33,891 bases of DNA from Tychonema sp. LEGE 07203 (GTDB lineage: Bacteria; Cyanobacteriota; Cyanobacteriia; Cyanobacteriales; Microcoleaceae): contig NZ_JADEXD010000059.1 of NCBI RefSeq assembly GCF_015207285.1, forward strand, positions 1 to 33,891, given 5' to 3'. The notes beneath the pieces were generated by a model. That model saw only the letters and a list, made by a program, of their open reading frames with translations. It was not told the DNA's origin and did no database searches. Position 1 is the stretch's first letter. Each line of letters begins with the position of its first letter. Made by a program: the position numbers and the translations under genes. Positions 1-8,139 of this stretch are shown here, piece by piece.

Positions 1-322
1 GGGGGCTGGGGGGGGTTTCCGATGGTTGAACCGGAGCCGCCTCTGTTACTTCCCCCCGAACCTTGCGGGAGTTTTCCGAGGCAGGAATCCACCACCCGTG
101 CACGCTTTCCACCGCGCCTGTTTTAGTAGGAATTGGCAGCCAAACATCTTGATATTTCAACTGCCAATCATCTGGCGTAGTTTCGATCGCCCGCGCCGGA
201 AAAAAGATAAACTTACCTTGCGCTGCCAATAGAAACAGACAAGCTGCAGAATAAGCGACAGCCAAAACTATCCCTAAAGTTATCAGGGATTTCGACAAAA
301 AGAAGAGCCGCAACTTGTTCAT
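1..322 (-). CDS. Alpha/beta hydrolase, N-terminal part (runs off the left edge)
   Basis: An open frame on the minus strand starts at ATG 322-320 and stays open to base 1, giving 107 residues. The first ~36 residues are a signal anchor (hydrophobic stretch LITLGIVLAVAYSAACLFLL followed by AAQGK). After it come FIFFPARAIETTP, WQLKYQDVWLPIPT and HGWWIPAS. This order (membrane anchor, FxP, YxDVWxP, GWWIP) is that of the membrane-anchored cyanobacterial alpha/beta hydrolases related to the FrsA/BEM46 group. The catalytic Ser, Asp and His would lie outside the window, so activity cannot be judged. The last visible part is Pro/Glu-rich (VQPSETPPAP), perhaps a variable linker. It lies 121 bp downstream of gatA on the same strand. 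The substrate is unknown. Confidence 0.75.
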   Translation of the reverse strand, partial: MNKLRLFFLSKSLITLGIVLAVAYSAACLFLLAAQGKFIFFPARAIETTPDDWQLKYQDVWLPIPTKTGAVESVHGWWIPASENSRKVRGEVTEAAPVQPSETPPSP

Positions 323-443
323 AGAAAATAAACACAGAAAAAATTAGCAATCGCTTAAAAGCTAACCGTCAATGATTAATTTTAGACAATTAGCCAAGAT
401 CGATTACTAACTTCCGCAGTCCAGTTCCGCCGAATTTCAAAAA

Positions 444-1904
444 TCAATCCAAATCAGGGCGGTGCAAGTGCCAATTCGTAGATTGTTCGTAAGCATGAGC
501 TACTTGAAACAGCCGAGATTCTTGCAAAACATTACCAATCAGTTGTATGCCCACCGGCAGTCCTCGCTCGTCAAATCCGCAAGGCAAACTCAAAGCTGGC
601 AAACCAGCAAGATTCACCGGAATAGTCATCAAATCTGACAAATACATACTCAGCGGATCGTTGAATTTTTCCCCTGCCTTAAAAGCCGTAGTCGGAGCAG
701 TGGGACAGACCAAAACATCAACTTGAGAAAAAGCTTTTTCAAAGTCTTCTTTAATCAAAGTGCGAACTTTTTGAGCTTTGAGATAATAAGCGTCGTAATA
801 TCCAGCAGAGAGTACGTAAGTGCCGATCGCAATCCGGCGTTTAACTTCCGCACCGAATCCTTGAGAGCGAGTTTTGGCATACATATCCAAAAGATTGTCA
901 GCATCGGGCGATCGGAAACCGTACTTTACTCCATCATACCGCGCCAAATTTGCCGAAGCTTCCGAGGGAGCAATAATGTAGTAAGTGGGCAAACCGTAGC
1001 GGAAGCGGGGACAAGAAATGACTTGAATTTCTGCACCCAATTGTTGAAATTGCTCGATCGCCTTAGTAACAGCGTCTTTAACCCCAGAGTCCAGCCCTAC
1101 ACCAAAAGTTTCTTTAATTACACCAATTCTCATCTGACCCTTCGGTCGCAAACTGGGTCTCAAAGCTTGGGCGTAGTCAGGAATTGGGACATTCAGACTC
1201 GTGGAATCTCTCGGATCGTAACCGGCGATGGCCCCCAACAAAATCGCCGCATCCTCAACAGTCCGACCAAAGGGCCCGATTTGATCCAGAGAAGAAGCAT
1301 AGGCCACCAAACCGTAGCGAGAAACCAACCCATAGGTCGGTTTCAGCCCCACCAAGCCACAAAAAGCAGCAGGTTGGCGGATCGAACCCCCAGTATCCGA
1401 ACCCAAGCTCACAACGCATTCTCCGGCGGCTACCGCTGCGGCAGAACCTCCAGAAGACCCTCCGGGCACGCGCTCCAAGTCCCAAGGATTCGCAGTCACT
1501 TGATAGGCAGAAGTTTCTGTCGAGCTCCCCATTGCAAACTCGTCCATATTCGCCTTGCCCACAATCACCGCACCGGCGGCGTGGAGTTTCGAGACGACGG
1601 TGGCATCGTAGGGAGGCACAAAATTCTCCAAAATCCGAGAGGCGCAGGTTGTGGGAACGCCATCGGTACACATATTGTCTTTAACGGCGATCGGGATGCC
1701 GGCCAAGGGCCCAATTTCCTCACCGGCGGCGATTTGGGCATCCACTTTGTGGGCCTGAGCCATTGCGCTGTCTGCCGTCACGCACAGAAAGCTTTTCAAC
1801 TTCGGCTCTAGCTGGGTAATTCGGTCTAATGTTTCTTGAGTAATTTCCACAGCAGAGCGTTTTTTATTGACCAGTTGTCGGTGCAACTCGCGGATGGATG
1901 CCAT
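444..1904 (-). CDS. gatA: Aspartyl/glutamyl-tRNA amidotransferase subunit A
   Basis: GatA is the glutaminase/amidase subunit of GatCAB, which converts Glu-tRNA(Gln), and Asp-tRNA(Asn) where present, to the amidated form by releasing ammonia from glutamine. The amidase signature is complete. The Ser-cisSer-Lys triad can be placed at K75 (IAVKDN), S150 (PGGSSGGS) and S174 ([10 protein letters not shown]), each four residues before the Staphylococcus GatA positions K79/S154/S178. Length is 486 aa, normal for the family. I start at ATG 1904 (MASIRELH), where GatA homologues begin, with AAAGG about 8 nt upstream. The frame is open 11 codons further, but that stretch has no family likeness. gatB and gatC are not in the window, as is usual in cyanobacteria, where the gat genes are scattered. 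Confidence 0.97.
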   Translation of the reverse strand: MASIRELHRQLVNKKRSAVEITQETLDRITQLEPKLKSFLCVTADSAMAQAHKVDAQIAAGEEIGPLAGIPIAVKDNMCTDGVPTTCASRILENFVPPYDATVVSKLHAAGAVIVGKANMDEFAMGSSTETSAYQVTANPWDLERVPGGSSGGSAAAVAAGECVVSLGSDTGGSIRQPAAFCGLVGLKPTYGLVSRYGLVAYASSLDQIGPFGRTVEDAAILLGAIAGYDPRDSTSLNVPIPDYAQALRPSLRPKGQMRIGVIKETFGVGLDSGVKDAVTKAIEQFQQLGAEIQVISCPRFRYGLPTYYIIAPSEASANLARYDGVKYGFRSPDADNLLDMYAKTRSQGFGAEVKRRIAIGTYVLSAGYYDAYYLKAQKVRTLIKEDFEKAFSQVDVLVCPTAPTTAFKAGEKFNDPLSMYLSDLMTIPVNLAGLPALSLPCGFDERGLPVGIQLIGNVLQESRLFQVAHAYEQSTNWHLHRPDLD

Positions 1905-2121
1905 GCTCGTACCTTTATCATTTCTACTTTCGGCCACTTAGCCAATATAGCTGGCAATTGTACCTGCTTACAGCCTCTTCCTTATCTGCGTCTGCCTGGG
2001 CGCATCTGCGGTAAAAAAAGCCGCCTATTTGCCCCAACGATCCCAGGAAAAAAAAATCATCCGGAATCATCCCCAAAACCAGAGATATATGCTAAGAAGT
2101 TCCCGATGCCCCGTTGGAGGA

Positions 2122-2574
2122 ATGCCACCTAAAGCTCACCTAGAATCCCACCTGACGGCAGAGGAACTCAAACTTCGCTACCGGCAGGCACAAAACACCA
2201 CAGAGTCGCGCCGCTGGCACTTGCTGCTGTTGGTTTCCCGAAATTGGACTATCAAACAAGCAGCCCAAGTCGTAGGTATCAACTACGACTACGCCAAAGA
2301 AATTGTCCAGCGCTACAACCGAGAAGGGCCTGACTCCGTGAGAAACCGCAGCGGAGACCGCCAGCCCCCTCCTGCAAAATCTTTGCTGAATCCAGAACAG
2401 CAAGAAGAACTGCGACAAGCCCTGCAAGGCCCCGCCCCCGACGGGGGAGACTGGACTGGCCCCAAAGTAGCTCTCTGGATTGCCGAAAAGATCGGTAGCG
2501 CTCATGTCTGGCCCCAACGCGGCTGGGATTATCTCAAGCGGTTGGGTGTTGACTGGCGGCGCCGCCGAAAGTAG
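2122..2574 (+). CDS. Stand-alone helix-turn-helix protein, IS630-transposase N-terminal type
   Basis: A 150-residue protein made almost only of the DNA-binding half of an IS630/Tc1-type transposase. It has one helix-turn-helix around residues 47-73 (WTIKQAAQVVGINYDYAKEIVQRYN), then the GPDSVRNR turn and a second winged-helix segment ending YLKRLGVDWRRRRK. The DDE catalytic half is absent, and the stop is followed 19 bp later by a strong intrinsic terminator, so this is a complete transcription unit and not simply cut by the assembly. I start at the ATG at 2122; GGAGGA lies directly against it, which is too close for an ideal ribosome site, and the in-frame ATG at 2089 is an alternative. The protein may be a domesticated DNA-binding factor or a truncated transposase. 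No terminal inverted repeats were found. Confidence 0.72.
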   Translation: MPPKAHLESHLTAEELKLRYRQAQNTTESRRWHLLLLVSRNWTIKQAAQVVGINYDYAKEIVQRYNREGPDSVRNRSGDRQPPPAKSLLNPEQQEELRQALQGPAPDGGDWTGPKVALWIAEKIGSAHVWPQRGWDYLKRLGVDWRRRRK

Positions 2575-2593
2575 ATTGTTCGCAATATTTTAG

Positions 2594-2637
2594 AGGGAAT
2601 CGATCGCCATTGAGCGCGATCGATTCCCTTTATTTTT
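2594..2637 (+). terminator. Intrinsic terminator of the helix-turn-helix gene
   Basis: A perfect 14-bp stem, AGGGAATCGATCGC at 2594-2607 pairing with GCGATCGATTCCCT at 2616-2629, closes an 8-nt loop and is followed by TTATTTTT. It begins 19 bp after the stop codon at 2572-2574. This is the clearest factor-independent terminator in the window. Confidence 0.85.
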
Positions 2638-2639
2638 GC

Positions 2640-2723
2640 ATTGGCCCGCGCAGGGCATTGGGCATCGGGAATTGGGCCGCGCAGGGCATCGGGCATTGGG
2701 CCGCGCAGGGCATCGGGCATTGG
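2640..2723. repeat. Tandem 24-bp GC-rich repeat
   Basis: Two identical 24-nt units beginning ATTGGGCCGCGCAGGGCATC occupy 2671-2694 and 2695-2718. They follow a diverged 31-nt first unit at 2640-2670, which contains an extra TTGGGCA, and a partial ATTGG at 2719-2723. This is a cyanobacterial minisatellite of the same style as the 24-mer array at 11785-11887, but with a different sequence. Confidence 0.85.
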
Positions 2724-3032
2724 TCAAAAGAACAGGTGCGTCGATCGATCGATTGTCGGTTTTTGTTGAGGATTGTCGATGTATCTGACAGAAGAGCACC
2801 ATTCTCGCTCGCACAGGCTCTCCGGCCTGTTCTGTCAACAAGTGCATTTTCTTGTGGGGAGTAGGGGTTGGGCAGGAGAGCCCGCCCATAAAAAGCTTAT
2901 TGAAAATGGTGCAAGATGTGAGATGTATCCGCACCCTACGGCTAAAATCCCAAATCCCAAATCTCAAACCGTTTGACTCTTGTAACAATAGCTGCTTAGA
3001 TTAAATTTGGTTGTGTTGAGGATGTCGAATAT

Positions 3033-4337
3033 ATGCGAGGAATCGGGCATTTTTTGTCGGTCGCAAACAAGATGGCGGCAGTAGTCGCCGGCATCGGACT
3101 GGTTCAGGTGTTAACCATCGCCAGTTCATTCTCTCAATCGTCTAACCCACGTTCCCTAGACGAACTCTACAAAATTCGCGATCGGCTCGTCACCGAATTA
3201 GAACAACCAGCCTCTCCCTCCCCAGAACCAACCCTGCTTTCCGGCTTAATTCCCCTCGGCGGCAATCCCCAAGAAAAACTGATACAACAGTTGCAAGCAG
3301 TAGATGTTCAAATATTAGTAGAACAGAGAGCTAACGATAACTTGCAGCAAGCAGTCCGTTTGGCCGACGAAGCCGTAGAAACAGGAAAACAGCAAAATCG
3401 GTCGATCGAATCTTCGCAACAAACTCAATTTTTGTGGCACCAGGCCCTCAACAACTTGCAGGAAGTTCCCCAAAATTCCTTTTTAGCTCCTTTCAAAGCA
3501 TCAAAAACTCAAGAATACCGGGAAAACTTCACAGCAGCCACCTCTCAAGTGCGGCAAGCAAAATCAGATTTTTTGGCGGAAGTTGCGCGGGAAAGCGGTT
3601 TGTCAGAGAAGGCTTCCATCGGCATTTGCCACCTTTCTAGAGAGTGCGTCAACCTGCGGGGCGATGTGCCTCCTGCCAGCCCGGCCAGCTTAATTAAACT
3701 GCCGATTGCTGTCGCCCTGATGCAAAAAGTCGAACAAGAAAAAATTAGTCTAAACCAGGAAGTATTCGTCAATCGGGGCAACTTCACCGAAGACTCATCG
3801 ACGAAGATTGTGTCCGCGAAAAATTACCCGTTGAAGACACTGTTAGAAGAAATGATCGATCGCAGCAGCAATACTGCTACCAATCAACTGATCGATTATG
3901 TAGGTTCCGATTACATCAATCAATTCTTGGAAAATCGCGGCTACCAAGTAACCCGCGTCAACTTCAAATTAATGGGGGAAAAAATTATGCCCTCCAACCC
4001 CGGTTCTGGCCCCAACCGCTTGACTGCTAACGAACTCACCGAAATGATGGTGCAAATTTACAATGGCGAAACACCGGGTGCTAAACTATTAGTAGAAACT
4101 CTCAACGGGCAGTACGATCGCGCTTTGGGATTTGCCGCCTTGGAAGGAACTAAAGTTCAGTGGTTGGGCGAAAAAACCGGCGAAAATTCCCTGGTGCTAG
4201 GCACAACTTTAGCGATGAATATTGACGGCGAAGCCTACGTGATGACTGTGATTGACAGTCGCAGCAGCGGCGATTTACAAATCCGCAACTCTATTTCTAA
4301 AATTGCCGATTATATTAGCAAAAATCCCAGTTTTTAA
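3033..4337 (+). CDS. Beta-lactamase-like serine hydrolase with N-terminal anchor
   Basis: A 434-residue protein with an N-terminal hydrophobic segment (about residues 14-33, AAVVAGIGLVQVLTIASSFS), so it is probably exported or membrane-anchored. A helical, Gln/Glu-rich region (about 40-180) precedes a class A beta-lactamase-like fold. Its active-site motifs are S219-L-I-K222 (SxxK), S278-S-N280 (SxN) and K381-T-G383 (KTG). I see no ExxLN motif carrying the deacylating Glu166 of true class A enzymes, so it may be a cell-wall peptidase or carboxypeptidase-like hydrolase and not a resistance enzyme. Start: ATG 3033 with GAGGAT upstream. It stands alone between repeat-rich gaps, and no terminator is obvious. 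Confidence 0.85.
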   Translation: MRGIGHFLSVANKMAAVVAGIGLVQVLTIASSFSQSSNPRSLDELYKIRDRLVTELEQPASPSPEPTLLSGLIPLGGNPQEKLIQQLQAVDVQILVEQRANDNLQQAVRLADEAVETGKQQNRSIESSQQTQFLWHQALNNLQEVPQNSFLAPFKASKTQEYRENFTAATSQVRQAKSDFLAEVARESGLSEKASIGICHLSRECVNLRGDVPPASPASLIKLPIAVALMQKVEQEKISLNQEVFVNRGNFTEDSSTKIVSAKNYPLKTLLEEMIDRSSNTATNQLIDYVGSDYINQFLENRGYQVTRVNFKLMGEKIMPSNPGSGPNRLTANELTEMMVQIYNGETPGAKLLVETLNGQYDRALGFAALEGTKVQWLGEKTGENSLVLGTTLAMNIDGEAYVMTVIDSRSSGDLQIRNSISKIADYISKNPSF

Positions 4338-4407
4338 CCACTCCGGGGCTAAGTTCACCAAAATACGAATTTGGTTCAAGCATCAATCTTGGACGGGCTC
4401 GCGTGCC

Positions 4408-4586
4408 CATCCCACAAATCCTGCTTTGCTCGTTTGCTCTGTTTGCTCGTTACCAGGAAGAGCCTGGTAATGCAGATCCGGAGGCTCTGCCTCCCTTCCC
4501 TTGAGGAAGGCAACTTACAGGAGAGAAGACTGTAGGAGGTGTTTAAGTTATTAAGTTTTCGATCCTCATCCCACAAATCCTGCTTT
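4408..4586 (+). repeat. 20-bp direct repeats bracketing a repeat element
   Basis: CATCCCACAAATCCTGCTTT occurs at 4408-4427 and again, identically, at 4567-4586. The two copies are 159 bp apart start to start and enclose the double-hairpin element at 4445-4551. Twenty base pairs is long for a target-site duplication, so the repeats may belong to the element or come from a tandem duplication. Confidence 0.8.
4445..4551 (+). repeat. Double-hairpin intergenic element, copy 1
   Basis: It begins GCTCGTTAC and ends TTAAGTTAT. It contains hairpin A (ACCAGG-AAGAG-CCTGGT), the sequence GCCTGGTAATGCAG, hairpin B (GGAGG-CTCTG-CCTCC), then GCAACTTACAG and a tail. The same order of blocks occurs on the minus strand at 12075-12183. 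It is non-coding and of unknown mobility. Confidence 0.75.
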
Positions 4587-4680
4587 TGATTGCTATAGCA
4601 ACCGCCAAGACGATCGAGAAGTTTTTTCTTCCTTCTTCCCTATTCCGACGGACATCGGACTGATGACGTTGTACGGAAAG

Positions 4681-4846
4681 CAGTTGCCAGTTGTCAGTTG
4701 TCAGTTGTCAGTTGTCAGTTGTCAGTTGTTACCAACAACAAATAACAAATAACAAATAACCAACAACAAATAACAAATAACAAATAACAAATAACAAATA
4801 ACAAATAACAAATAACAAATAACTACTGACTACTGACTACTGACTT
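4681..4846. repeat. Compound heptamer (STRR) array
   Basis: Three adjoining heptamer tracts: CAGTTGT repeated about seven times (4681-4730), AACAAAT repeated with two AACAACAAAT interruptions (4733-4823), and TACTGAC repeated three times (about 4823-4844). Such short tandemly repeated repetitive sequences are typical of filamentous cyanobacteria. Confidence 0.9.
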
Positions 4847-4862
4847 CTTCCTTCTATTAAAA

Positions 4863-5699
4863 ATGCCGCATCAAAAACTCAGCGTTTCTGTCAAAGGCGA
4901 AGGATTTCCTATTCTTTGCTTGCACGGACATCCAGGTTCCGGCGATTGTATGTCTGTCTTCACAGAACACCTCTCAAAGCGCTTTCGGACGATCGCCCCA
5001 GACTTGCGCGGCTACGGCAACAGCCGCACCTCAAATCCCTTTGAAATGACCGACCACCTGCTCGATTTAGAAGCACTTTTAGACCGATTGGGAGTCGATC
5101 GGTGTTTGGTTGTCGGATGGTCTTTGGGAGGGATTTTAGCCCTGGAATTAGCGATGAAATATCCCCACCGAGTCACAGGTTTGATCGTGCTGGCATCCGC
5201 TGCCAAACCGCGAGGAAGTCACCCTCCCATATCTTGGCAAGATAACTTTTACACCGGTTTAGCCGGAATCATCAATTGGGTGATTCCCGGTTGGCAGTGG
5301 AATATTGATACTTTTGGCAGGCGATCGCTCTTTCGCTACTTGATCCAGCAGCATACAGCCACGCCTTACCGCTACTTGGCGCGGGCAGGTACCCCCGCCT
5401 ATCTCAAGACTTCCAGCAGCGCTACAAAGGCGCTAAATACCGCTCTGAGGGCAGGATACGATCGACTGCTGCACCTCGGCGACATTCAATGTCCCAGCTT
5501 GGTGTTGGCCGGAGAGGGCGATCGGCACATCACCTCGGCATCCAGTTTAGAAACAGCCCGCCACCTCCGCGATTGTCAGTGGCAGTGCTATCGAGATACA
5601 GCCCACTTGTTTCCTTGGGAAATTCCCGATCGGGTACTCGCAGACATCGATCGCTGGATTGAGAATTTCCCCCAAGCAGTCGGGAATTGCGAGTCTTAA
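4863..5699 (+). CDS. Alpha/beta hydrolase, cytoplasmic
   Basis: A 278-residue alpha/beta-fold hydrolase without a signal peptide. The oxyanion-hole motif HGHPG is at residues 21-25, the nucleophile elbow GWSLGG puts Ser at position 87, the acid is probably D220 (AGEGDRH), and the base is H248 (DTAHLFPWE). The lid region (about 120-190) is unlike any substrate-specific subgroup I can name, so esterase, lactonase and haloperoxidase-like activities are all possible. The ATG at 4863 follows TTCTATTAAAA without a clear Shine-Dalgarno. The heptamer array ends close upstream, so the promoter must lie in or before it. The gene stands alone. Confidence 0.88.
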   Translation: MPHQKLSVSVKGEGFPILCLHGHPGSGDCMSVFTEHLSKRFRTIAPDLRGYGNSRTSNPFEMTDHLLDLEALLDRLGVDRCLVVGWSLGGILALELAMKYPHRVTGLIVLASAAKPRGSHPPISWQDNFYTGLAGIINWVIPGWQWNIDTFGRRSLFRYLIQQHTATPYRYLARAGTPAYLKTSSSATKALNTALRAGYDRLLHLGDIQCPSLVLAGEGDRHITSASSLETARHLRDCQWQCYRDTAHLFPWEIPDRVLADIDRWIENFPQAVGNCES

Positions 5700-5888
5700 C
5701 TTGTGAGTTTTTCCGAACCAATTAATCACCAAACACTCAAAAAGTTTTGAAGTTTATTTAACCTGTCTGCCACTTGTCAAGCTATTAGCGATCCGCACCT
5801 ACAGGTTCTACACAAATCCTGCAACATATCAGATATTACCGGATTTGAAATTAAAACTCACAACTGACCGATCGTAATTTCCCTGCAG

Positions 5889-6167
5889 CTACTGACCGCT
5901 CAAAACAGGCCACAGCCCTCCCTCACCAAACTTTCCCAAATCATCTGCCACCGTCAAAGTAACAGGTTTGCAGCGTTGAATCGAAACACTAACACCTTCT
6001 GCACCTTCATTTTCTATGTCTTCTACATATCCTGCTTTTGCAGATTCCGCTTCTTGAGTGCTCAAGAACGGACCAAAATAGTAAATGCACCGCGGCGTTG
6101 AAGTTTTAATTTCAACCCACCAAGCCAATCCGAAAACATTGAGCAAGCTAATCAAGAATTCTTTCAT
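5889..6167 (-). CDS. DUF1816 domain protein
   Basis: A 92-residue protein starting MKEFLISLLNVFGLAWWVEI. The DUF1816 hallmarks are present: WWVEIKT, an aromatic/Cys patch CIYYFGPF, EAESAKAGYVEDIENEGAEGV, and RCKPVTLTV near the end. The family is almost confined to cyanobacteria, and some members carry a phycobilisome linker (CpcD-like) domain; none is visible here. Its biochemical role is unknown. I chose ATG 6167 because the domain begins there. The frame is open 35 codons further to 6272, but that part has no family likeness. It converges with the alpha/beta hydrolase upstream, with a 189-bp gap between the stops. Confidence 0.82.
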   Translation of the reverse strand: MKEFLISLLNVFGLAWWVEIKTSTPRCIYYFGPFLSTQEAESAKAGYVEDIENEGAEGVSVSIQRCKPVTLTVADDLGKFGEGGLWPVLSGQ

Positions 6168-6672
6168 CTGCTTTTTTAATTTATTTAACGGTGTTTTCAG
6201 GGTGCTGCAGGCAACGCCCGCGCTTTTGTTATTTACAAGCGGCAGTGACACTGCTACCAAGAATTTATCCAAACCTATTTTAAGCTGATATCTAAATAGA
6301 TTGGTGTCGAATTCCTGTTTGAACCAAGGGGGAAAGTTCCTTTTATTTTCGCCTTCAACCTGTGCGTAACTGAGGCAGCTCTATTATTACTTGTTCAAAG
6401 TGTGCTACCGCTCAATTTTTGGCGTTATTCACACATTATGGCATCGCCCTAGGTGATGACAAACCGGGAATCACCAAAGTGCTTTCTCGTCCATCAGAGT
6501 TATCTGTTTTTGATTCAGCTTTAACTTGAATTTGAGTGCAGGCATGATGTTTTCCCAGATGACATTCTACTAGGCATTTTGGTAGTAATTGATGTAAGTA
6601 GCTGCTGAGGCCGATCGCCAGATTTTAGCTACTTAATAAATTACTCTGTTGTACTTTTTTTTTCAAGCACCT
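6168..6672. other. Gene-free stretch with a possible gene remnant
   Basis: Most of it shows nothing recognisable. On the plus strand, a frame without a start codon is open from about 6374 to the TGA at 6527-6529. It reads like protein, with segments FLALFTHYGIALGDDKPG and KVLSRPSELSVFDSALT. It could be the C-terminal end of a decayed gene. I could not name its family. Confidence 0.4.
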
Positions 6673-8010
6673 TCAAGATCCGTGTACGTGAAACTTTTTC
6701 GGCCCGCGCTGGCGGAAAATTTCGTATAAAGCCATTCCCGTTGCTACCGAGACATTCAGGCTAGGAGTCTTTCCCCTTAAAGGAATTGAAACTAATCCGT
6801 CACAGCCGCGCTGTATCAAAAGGCTCAAACCGTCAGCTTCACCGCCCACAACTAAAACAGTGGGCCCGGAGAACTTGATTGTCTCTACCGAGTCACCCAC
6901 GCCTGCTGCAGTGCCGTAAATCCAGAATCCAGCTTCTTTCAATTCTTCCAGCGCCCGGTTAAGATTGACAACCCTGGCGACAGGAAGGTTTTCCAGTGCC
7001 CCTGCGGCCACTTTTCTGACTGCCGAAGTAATCCCGACGGCCCGCCGCTGGGGAATTACAATGCCTTGAGTTCCTAAAGCTTCTGCGGTGCGAACGATCG
7101 CCCCTAGATTGTGGGGGTCGTTAAGTCCTTCTGCTACCACAATCACCGGATCTTCGCAAGCAGCCTTAGCCTTTGCGATCAGTTCAGCCAAATCGAGGTA
7201 TTCGTAAGCTGATACTTGGGCTGCTACGCCTTGGTGGTTTGCCTTGCGCGTGATGTAGTCGAGGCGCAAATCGTCCACTTCGTCGATGATGCTGCCGTTT
7301 GCCTTGGCTTCGGTTAGCAAGCTGTGAAAGCGGGGATCGTAGCGCAGGTGCGGGACAACCCAGATCCGGTTGAGCACTTGGTTGCTTTCTAAAGCCGCTT
7401 GCACCGCATGGCGGCCGTAAATCATGTCGTCTGTGTTTGCGTCTGGTTGGACGACGGTATTTGAGGCACTGTCAATCGGGCGCGTGTCTCTGTCTTTGTC
7501 TCTGTCTCTGAAATGATTGCCCCGGAATTCCCGCGGGCTGCTATCTCTGTCGCTGCCTCTGTCTCTGTCTCTGTCTTTGTAATAATTGCCCCGCGATTCC
7601 TGGGGGCTGCTGTCTCTGTCTCGGAAATTGTTGCGGGCGGGCTGGCTGCTGCTGTCTCTGTCTCTGTCTCTATCTCTGTCTCTATCTCTGTCTCTGTCTC
7701 TGTCTCTGTAGTAATTGCCCCGGGATTCGGGCCGGCTGCTGTCTGTGTCTCTGTCTTTGAAATGATTTCTGCGGGTGGACGGTTGGCTGTCGGCATCGAC
7801 ATTCCGTTTGAAAATTGGTCGCACCGGCATTTCTCGGGATTGAGGGGAAAAGGTCGATCGCTTTTGAGGCGCGTCTGCTCCGCGAGTATCGGGACGGGGC
7901 TTGCGTTCAAAGCGGGGAGACGGTTGTGAGTCTTGGCGGCGGCCTTCGCTTCTGAATGGCTTGCTGTCGGAATTCGATCGCGAGGTGTTTGGTTTGGTAA
8001 ATTTTCTCAT
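6673..8010 (-). CDS. rlmB: 23S rRNA (guanosine-2'-O-)-methyltransferase, SPOUT family, with Arg-Asp-rich extension
   Basis: RlmB methylates the ribose of one 23S rRNA guanosine (G2251 in E. coli numbering) with S-adenosylmethionine. The substrate-binding domain is at about residues 196-270 (starts [11 protein letters not shown]). The SpoU catalytic domain is at about 288-432, with the three motifs [26 protein letters not shown] and [17 protein letters not shown] in order, forming the trefoil knot. The first ~195 residues are an unusual low-complexity extension with many Arg-Asp dipeptides, including nine in a row at residues 102-119, probably disordered and basic/acidic mixed. At 445 aa it is nearly twice the length of E. 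coli RlmB (about 240 aa). The start ATG at 8010 lacks a good Shine-Dalgarno. The gene lies 129 bp after mrnC on the same strand. Confidence 0.9.
   Translation of the reverse strand: MRKFTKPNTSRSNSDSKPFRSEGRRQDSQPSPRFERKPRPDTRGADAPQKRSTFSPQSREMPVRPIFKRNVDADSQPSTRRNHFKDRDTDSSRPESRGNYYRDRDRDRDRDRDRDRDRDSSSQPARNNFRDRDSSPQESRGNYYKDRDRDRGSDRDSSPREFRGNHFRDRDKDRDTRPIDSASNTVVQPDANTDDMIYGRHAVQAALESNQVLNRIWVVPHLRYDPRFHSLLTEAKANGSIIDEVDDLRLDYITRKANHQGVAAQVSAYEYLDLAELIAKAKAACEDPVIVVAEGLNDPHNLGAIVRTAEALGTQGIVIPQRRAVGITSAVRKVAAGALENLPVARVVNLNRALEELKEAGFWIYGTAAGVGDSVETIKFSGPTVLVVGGEADGLSLLIQRGCDGLVSIPLRGKTPSLNVSVATGMALYEIFRQRGPKKFHVHGS
7523..7760. repeat. Hexanucleotide microsatellite inside rlmB
   Basis: Runs of TCTCTG/TCTGTC on the plus strand encode the Arg-Asp pairs of RlmB on the minus strand. 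The longest run, nine dipeptides, is at 7654-7707. Because the unit is 6 bp, gain or loss of units keeps the frame. Confidence 0.85.
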
Positions 8011-8139
8011 TGGTTTTTTGTTGCAGTCAAAACAAGTTTAGATTTGGGATTGACAAAGCGATACGATTGAGTTTGAAATTGGAGATTTTCCGGGCAATTA
8101 ATTGTCGGTCGAACCGCTGCCATTCCTAACTATTAACTG

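Larger units (their letters stand above)
2575..3032. other. Gene-free stretch: terminator, 24-bp tandem repeat, serine hydrolase leader
   Basis: It holds the terminator at 2594-2637 and the tandem repeat at 2640-2723, then a stretch with GGGCAGGAGAGCCCGCCC near 2870 (a GGGC/GCCC inverted motif), heptamer-like CCCAAAT/CTCAAAC copies near 2950-2970, and the leader of the serine hydrolase with GAGGAT 11-12 nt before its ATG. Short frames here have no protein likeness. Confidence 0.7.
4338..4862. other. Gene-free, repeat-dense stretch
   Basis: It contains a 20-bp direct repeat (4408-4427 and 4567-4586), the double-hairpin element between those copies, and a long heptamer array (4681-4846) that ends 16 bp before the next ATG. 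No protein-like frame was seen. The 66-codon minus frame at 4376-4576 is a translation of the repeat element. Confidence 0.75.

Noticed and set aside
723..1811. 362-codon open frame antisense to gatA
   Set aside because: It mirrors gatA codon bias, has no motif, and the sense frame is a clear full-length gene.
2529..2988. Overlapping short frames after the helix-turn-helix gene, considered as a split DDE domain
   Set aside because: No DDE-type motif in any frame; they translate the 24-bp repeat and the terminator.
4376..4576. 66-codon minus frame
   Set aside because: Lies wholly in the direct-repeat/double-hairpin element; the second copy of the element does not keep the same frame.
4681..4846. 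Possible CRISPR array
   Set aside because: The units are 7 bp and contiguous, with no spacers and no cas genes; a typical STRR.
7422..7929. Val-Ser and Thr-Glu repeat frames overlapping rlmB
   Set aside because: They translate the 6-bp microsatellite in other frames; the Arg-Asp frame is continuous with the RlmB domains.
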